Both the position numbers and the translations under genes were made by a program. Positions 4,849 to 8,390 of a DNA stretch of 8,390 bases are shown piece after piece; position 1 is the first letter of the stretch, and every line of letters begins with the position of its first letter. The notes beneath the pieces were generated by a model. The model worked only from the letters and a program-made list of their open reading frames with translations, was not told where the DNA came from and did not search any database. Source of the stretch: Betaproteobacteria bacterium UBA6904 (lineage in GTDB: Bacteria; Pseudomonadota; Gammaproteobacteria; Burkholderiales; SG8-39); contig DKBI01000086.1 of NCBI GenBank assembly GCA_002451175.1, positions 10,537 to 18,926 of the forward strand. Direction: 5' to 3'.

Positions 4849-7197
4849 TCAGCCCGCGGTCCAGTCCGGCGTCGCGCCGGCACGCGCCTCGCCGGCCTGC
4901 GCGGCGCGGATCGCCGACCACAGGCGCAACGGCGTCGCCGGCATGTCGAAATGCGTGACGCCGGCCGGGCGCAGCGCGTCGAGCACCGCGTTCATGATGC
5001 AGGGCATCGAACCCGTGACGCCCGCCTCGCCGACCCCTTTGGCGCCGAGCGGGTTGGTGTTCGTCGGCACCGGGTGGTCGAACACGCGCAGCCGGTCGAC
5101 GAGAATCGCGCGCGGCATCGGGTAATCCATGAAGCTGCCGGTCAGCAGCTGGCCGGTCTCGGGATCGTAGACCGCCTGCTCGCCGAGCACGTGCCCGGCG
5201 CCCTGCGTGATGCCGCCGTGCATCTGGCCCTCGACGATCTGATGGTTGAGGATAGTGCCCGCGTCGTCTACGGCGACGTACGAGACCACCTCGATCTCGC
5301 CGGTCTCCGGCTCGATCTCGACTTCCGCGACGTGACAGCCGTTCGGATAGGTCGCACCCACCTTCTGGTCCCGCAGATCGACGTCGAGCGCGCCCGCGTA
5401 CTTCTTCGCCAGTGCCGTGATCGCCACGGACCGGTCGGTTCCCTTGACGCGATACCGGCCGTCCGCGAACTCGAGATCCCCCGTTGCCGCCTCGAGTTCC
5501 TCGCTGGCCAGCTCGAGCCCCTTCTTCACCACGTCCCGCGACGCGAGCAGCATGACGCTGCCCACGCCCAGCGCCGACCGCGAGCCCCCCGTAGGATTGC
5601 CGGTGAGCACCCAGTCGGGGTCCGCCGTCCGCAGCCGGATCGATTCGACCGGGATGCCGAGCACTCGGGCGACGATCTGCGCGAACACCGTCTCGTGCCC
5701 CTGCCCGTGGTTGTGCGACGTCGCGCGCAGCGTGACGCGCCCGTCGGCATCCCACAGCACCTGCGCCTGGTCGAACGGCGCGAACCCGCCGGCGCCGCTC
5801 GCCTCGATGTAGGTCGCGATGCCCCGGCCGCGCAGCCGGCCGCGACGCGCGCTCTCGGCGCGCCGCTGCGCGAATCCGCTCCAGTCGGACTCCGCGACGG
5901 CTTTCGCCAGCACGCCTTCGAAGTCGCCGCAGTCGTACTCGAAGCCCGTCACGATGCGGTACGGGAACTGCGCCTTGCGCACCAGGTTGATGCGCCGGAA
6001 TTCGGCCGCGTCCATGCCGATCTCGTGCGCGGCCTGATCGATCAGCCGCTCGATCGCGTAGGCGCTGACCGGGCGGCCCGCGCCGCGGTAGGCCGCGGTC
6101 GGCACGGTGTTGGTGAACACCAGCCGCGCGCGCACGTGCACGGCCTGGACGTCGTACACCCCGCTCGCCACGTTGACCAGGTTGACGGTGTTGACGAACG
6201 CGCCGGTGAACGCGACGTACGCGCCGAGGTTGCAGACGAAATCGAAGCGCATGCCGAGAATGCGGCCGCGCGCGTCGAGCGCGATCTCGCCCCGGTGCAC
6301 GATGTCGCGCGCCTGCTCGTCGGCGAGAAACATCTCCGAGCGCGTGCCGACCCACTTCACCGGTCTACCGAGCTGCTTCGCGGCGACGAGCAGCGCGCAG
6401 TATTCCGGGTAGGCGTTGAAGCGCACGCCGAAGCCGCCGCCCACCTCCTCCGCGATTACACGGATCTTCTCCGGAGCGACGCCCAGCACCGGCGCCATCT
6501 GCCCGCGGATCGCCGTCACGCCCTGCGTGCAAGCGTGGAGGAGGAAATTCCCCGACCCCGGGTCGTAGGCGCCGATCGCGCCCCGCGGCTCCATCGGGTT
6601 GCCGACCACGCGCGTGTGGTAGGCGGTCAGTTCCACGACACGGTCGGCGCGCGCGAATGCGGCGTTCGTCTCGCCTTCGTTCCCGCCGGCGAAATCCAGC
6701 GCCAGGTTGCCTGCGACGGCCTCGTGCACCCGCGGCGCGCCGGCCTGCAGCGCGCGCCGCGCGTCGGTGACCGCCGGCAGCTCCTCGTAGTCCACGGACA
6801 GCGCCTCCGCCGCGTCCTGCGCGGCCGCCGCGCTGTCCGCGACGACGAGCGCCACCGGCTCGCCAACATAGCGCACGCGCGCCTGCGCGAGCATCGGATG
6901 GTTCGGCCGCGCGACGTCGCTCCCGTCCCGGCCCTTCATCGGCGAGGCCGCAGGCAGCGACCGGTACCCCATCCGCTCGATGTCCTCGCCCGTGAGCACC
7001 GCGATCACGCCCGGCATCGCGCGCGCGGCGTCGGCCTCGATGGCGCGGATCGCGGCGTGCGCGCGGTCCGAGCGGAGGAAATGCCCGTAGGCCTGGCCGG
7101 GCACGTTCCAGTCGGCGACATAGCGCCCCCGCCCGGTCAGCATGCGCTCGTCCTCGAGCCGTCCCTGGTGTCCGAATGACATCATCGCGGCCGCCAT
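4849..7197 (-). CDS. Molybdenum hydroxylase large subunit (xanthine dehydrogenase / CoxL family, form II signature)
   Basis: A 782-residue molybdopterin-binding subunit of the xanthine oxidase family, which hydroxylates a carbon centre using water and a Mo cofactor. The N-terminal domain opens with RLEDERMLTGRGRYVADW (13-30). Mo-domain blocks follow: EVGGGFGVRF (251-260), AAYRGAGRP (368-376), GQGHETVFAQI (498-508), PTGGSRSALG (535-544) and LGAKGVGEAG (717-726), with the expected catalytic Glu724. The AYRGAGR loop is the form II type; true CO dehydrogenase carries AYxCSFR, so CO oxidation is unlikely. The iron-sulfur (CoxS) and FAD (CoxM) subunits are not in the window, so partners must be elsewhere or absent. 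Three ATGs compete: 7197, 7185 and 7182. None has a good ribosome site, and family alignment favours the last (MSFGHQGRLEDER). A terminator lies just upstream, and the OPT gene follows 5 bp downstream. Confidence 0.92.
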   Translation of the reverse strand: MAAAMMSFGHQGRLEDERMLTGRGRYVADWNVPGQAYGHFLRSDRAHAAIRAIEADAARAMPGVIAVLTGEDIERMGYRSLPAASPMKGRDGSDVARPNHPMLAQARVRYVGEPVALVVADSAAAAQDAAEALSVDYEELPAVTDARRALQAGAPRVHEAVAGNLALDFAGGNEGETNAAFARADRVVELTAYHTRVVGNPMEPRGAIGAYDPGSGNFLLHACTQGVTAIRGQMAPVLGVAPEKIRVIAEEVGGGFGVRFNAYPEYCALLVAAKQLGRPVKWVGTRSEMFLADEQARDIVHRGEIALDARGRILGMRFDFVCNLGAYVAFTGAFVNTVNLVNVASGVYDVQAVHVRARLVFTNTVPTAAYRGAGRPVSAYAIERLIDQAAHEIGMDAAEFRRINLVRKAQFPYRIVTGFEYDCGDFEGVLAKAVAESDWSGFAQRRAESARRGRLRGRGIATYIEASGAGGFAPFDQAQVLWDADGRVTLRATSHNHGQGHETVFAQIVARVLGIPVESIRLRTADPDWVLTGNPTGGSRSALGVGSVMLLASRDVVKKGLELASEELEAATGDLEFADGRYRVKGTDRSVAITALAKKYAGALDVDLRDQKVGATYPNGCHVAEVEIEPETGEIEVVSYVAVDDAGTILNHQIVEGQMHGGITQGAGHVLGEQAVYDPETGQLLTGSFMDYPMPRAILVDRLRVFDHPVPTNTNPLGAKGVGEAGVTGSMPCIMNAVLDALRPAGVTHFDMPATPLRLWSAIRAAQAGEARAGATPDWTAG

Positions 7198-7203
7198 TCT
7201 AGG

Positions 7204-7232
7204 AACAAAACGGCCCGCTCACGCGGGCCGTT
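7204..7232 (-). terminator. Rho-independent terminator after the universal stress protein gene
   Basis: On the minus strand AACGGCCCGC pairs with GCGGGCCGTT around a GTGA loop (7209-7232), a perfect 10-bp stem followed by TTGTT. It lies 44 nt after the stop of the stress protein gene and ends close to the CoxL-like start codon. The plus-strand reading has no U-tract, so it acts leftward. Confidence 0.85.
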
Positions 7233-7276
7233 CGCAGCTCCGGCCAACGCCCCCTTTCGGGAGCGCCGGCGACGCC

Positions 7277-7717
7277 TCATTCCTTGGACAGCGCGATGAG
7301 CACGCTGCACGGGGCATAGTCGATCAGCGCGGCGCCGACCGAGCCCTTCCACCAGCGCGCGGCGAAGGACGTCTTCTGGTTGTGCCCGAGCACGACCAGC
7401 TCAGCACCGAGTTCCTTCGCCAGGCGGCAGATTTCCTCCACCGGCTCGCCGACGGCGAGGTGCCCTTGCGCCTTGAACCCGCGCTCGGCGAGCGTCCTCA
7501 CGCCCTCGTCCAGGACCTGCTGCGTGCGCTTCTTCTCCTCCTCCAGCAATTCCTCGGGCACGAAGCCCTCGGTCAGGAACAGGCTCGGCGGCATGCTGGC
7601 CACCGCCAGCAGGTGCGTTTCGGATTGCAGAAACCCGGCCAGGTCCGCGCACTCGAGCAGCGCGCGCCGACCGTCCTGGGTGCCGTTGTACGCGAGCAGG
7701 ATCTTGCGATATTTCAT
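7277..7717 (-). CDS. Universal stress protein (UspA family)
   Basis: A 146-residue single-domain Usp, a soluble cytoplasmic protein of the HUP-like alpha/beta fold, usually dimeric and tied to stress or nutrient limitation. The start MKYRKILLAYNGTQDGRRAL (1-20) is the first beta-strand and nucleotide loop; VVLGHNQKTSFAARWWKGSV (108-127) is the second. The classical ATP motif G-2X-G-9X-G-(S/T) is degenerate: the second Gly is Gln114, and there is one extra residue before Gly125-Ser126. Nucleotide binding is therefore uncertain; the GH-N-RWW-GSVGA form seems to recur in a proteobacterial subgroup, from memory. The ATG at 7717 has GGGAGG (7723-7728) 5 nt upstream. It begins 16 nt after the TctC-type gene and is probably co-transcribed with it, ending at the terminator 7204-7232. 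Confidence 0.92.
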   Translation of the reverse strand: MKYRKILLAYNGTQDGRRALLECADLAGFLQSETHLLAVASMPPSLFLTEGFVPEELLEEEKKRTQQVLDEGVRTLAERGFKAQGHLAVGEPVEEICRLAKELGAELVVLGHNQKTSFAARWWKGSVGAALIDYAPCSVLIALSKE

Positions 7718-7722
7718 CGGCG

Positions 7723-7728
7723 CCTCCC
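7723..7728 (-). promoter_or_regulatory. Ribosome binding site GGGAGG of the stress protein gene
   Basis: A strong Shine-Dalgarno with a 5-nt spacer in the 16-nt gap after the solute receptor stop. It implies efficient independent initiation within a shared transcript. Confidence 0.85.
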
Positions 7729-7733
7729 GTCGA

Positions 7734-8390
7734 TCACTTCATCAGCAGCCCGACACGTTCGATCGTCGCGCGCTCCGCCTTGAACGTGTCCACCGCCCAT
7801 TTCGCGTAATCCTCGCTCGACTTGTACCAGTAGACCTGGTCGAGCTGCTCGAGGATCTTCAGGTGCTCGGGATCGTCGAGCGCCTTGCGCAGCGCGTCGT
7901 GCAGGACCTTGACGATCTTCGGATCCATGCCCTTCGGCCCGACGATGCCGTACGGCGAATAGGAAACGATGTCGAGCCCGAGTTCCTTGGCGGTCGGCGC
8001 GTTCCACTTCGTGCGCTTCTCGCCGAACGTGACCAGCAGCCGGAACGCGCCCGCGTCCACGTGCCGCCCCCAGCCGGTCGCGTCCGACTGCGCCATGACG
8101 TGCCCGCCCAGGAGCGCCTGGGTCGAATCGGCGTTGCCCTTGAACGGAACGTGCAGCAGCGTGACGCCGGCCTTCATCGCCGCCTCCTCCATCAGGAGGT
8201 GCGGCGAGGTGCCGGTGCCGGTGGAGCCGTAGGAGAGCTTTCCGGGATTCGCCTTCGCGTAGTCCAGCAGGTCCTTGAAGCCCTTGAACGGCGCGTCGGC
8301 TTTCACGACCACGCCGAAGGTGTACCCCGTGATGCCGATGACGTAGGTGAAATCCCTGAGCGGATCCCAGTCCACCTTCTGCATGTGCGG
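7734..8390 (-). CDS. Tripartite tricarboxylate transporter-type solute receptor (Bug/TctC family), C-terminal part
   Basis: The last 218 residues are present; the signal peptide and first lobe start lie beyond 8390. The frame is open to the edge, reading PHMQKVDWDPLRDFTYV at the start of the fragment. Family blocks in the visible part are KLSYGSTGTGTSPHLLMEEA (about 51-70), LLHVPFKGNADSTQALLGGH (about 78-97), and YSPYGIVGPKGMDPKIVKVL near residue 150. They match PF03401, whose members are about 320 residues and bind carboxylates or other small acids in the periplasm for a TctAB permease. No tctA or tctB gene is in the window; orphan receptors of this type are abundant in Burkholderiales. The ATG at 8384 is internal, not the start. 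The gene precedes the stress protein gene in the same orientation. Confidence 0.92.
   Translation of the reverse strand, partial: PHMQKVDWDPLRDFTYVIGITGYTFGVVVKADAPFKGFKDLLDYAKANPGKLSYGSTGTGTSPHLLMEEAAMKAGVTLLHVPFKGNADSTQALLGGHVMAQSDATGWGRHVDAGAFRLLVTFGEKRTKWNAPTAKELGLDIVSYSPYGIVGPKGMDPKIVKVLHDALRKALDDPEHLKILEQLDQVYWYKSSEDYAKWAVDTFKAERATIERVGLLMK

Noticed and set aside
2882..5125. 747-codon open frame on the plus strand opposite the OPT gene
   Set aside because: Low-complexity Arg/Asp/Ala/Gln translation with no recognisable domain. The opposite strand carries a full-length OPT protein.
4844..6355. Upstream extension of the OPT frame, which would make a protein of 1096 residues
   Set aside because: The extra 504 residues lie in the wrong frame of the CoxL-like gene and are Arg/Gly/Ala-rich without motifs. 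The OPT protein is complete from the GTG at 4843.
4951..7179. 742-codon open frame on the plus strand opposite the CoxL-like gene
   Set aside because: Its composition (Arg, Ala, Asp, His rich, no family motif) is what high-GC antisense frames give, and the opposite strand encodes a protein with all expected family motifs.
1..8390. Mobile elements, CRISPR arrays, tRNA or rRNA genes, defence or toxin-antitoxin genes
   Set aside because: I looked on both strands and saw no transposase motifs, regularly spaced repeats, cloverleaf sequences or small paired genes of that kind.

Overview
This is a GC-rich, densely packed window that looks chromosomal and most likely comes from an environmental proteobacterium. 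Burkholderiales or a related Betaproteobacterium is my best guess. The basis is the high-GC codon use, a Bug/TctC-type solute receptor, a PF04392-type solute receptor, and a scatter of oxidative catabolic genes. The taxonomic guess is inference. I see no rRNA, tRNA, CRISPR array, insertion sequence or phage gene.

Layout from left to right. (1) Minus strand, 1-326: the N-terminal 108 residues of a flavoprotein of the HpaB / 4-hydroxybutyryl-CoA dehydratase superfamily, running off the left edge. (2) Minus strand, 486-1469: a complete ABC-type solute-binding protein (PF04392-like). (3) A 67-bp divergent intergenic region holding an 8-bp inverted repeat. (4) Plus strand, 1537-2409: an intradiol ring-cleavage dioxygenase, closest to hydroxyquinol 1,2-dioxygenases. 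(5) Minus strand, 2416-2784: a small single-domain cupin, convergent with the dioxygenase and only 6 bp from it. (6) A 280-bp non-coding gap (2785-3064) containing a strong GC-rich stem-loop. (7) Minus strand, a run of four genes read right to left: a TctC/Bug-type solute receptor (partial, 7734-8390), a universal stress protein (7277-7717), a rho-independent terminator (about 7204-7232), a molybdenum-hydroxylase large subunit (CoxL-like, form II signature, 4849-7197), and an OPT-family transporter (3065-4843) starting 5 bp after the CoxL-like stop.

How the genes may work together: the content suggests uptake and oxidative breakdown of an unidentified small organic compound. Three uptake-related proteins (two receptors and the OPT carrier) sit beside a hydroxylase subunit, a ring-cleavage dioxygenase, a cupin and a CoA-ester dehydratase-like flavoprotein. 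No gene in the window identifies the substrate. The two receptors lack their permeases here, and the CoxL-like subunit lacks its usual iron-sulfur and FAD partners here. The clearest unusual points are the solitary CoxL-OPT pair, the terminator that ends 11 nt before the CoxL-like start codon, and the hexamer TAGACT, found exactly three times in the window. All three copies are intergenic and each points into the gene just downstream.
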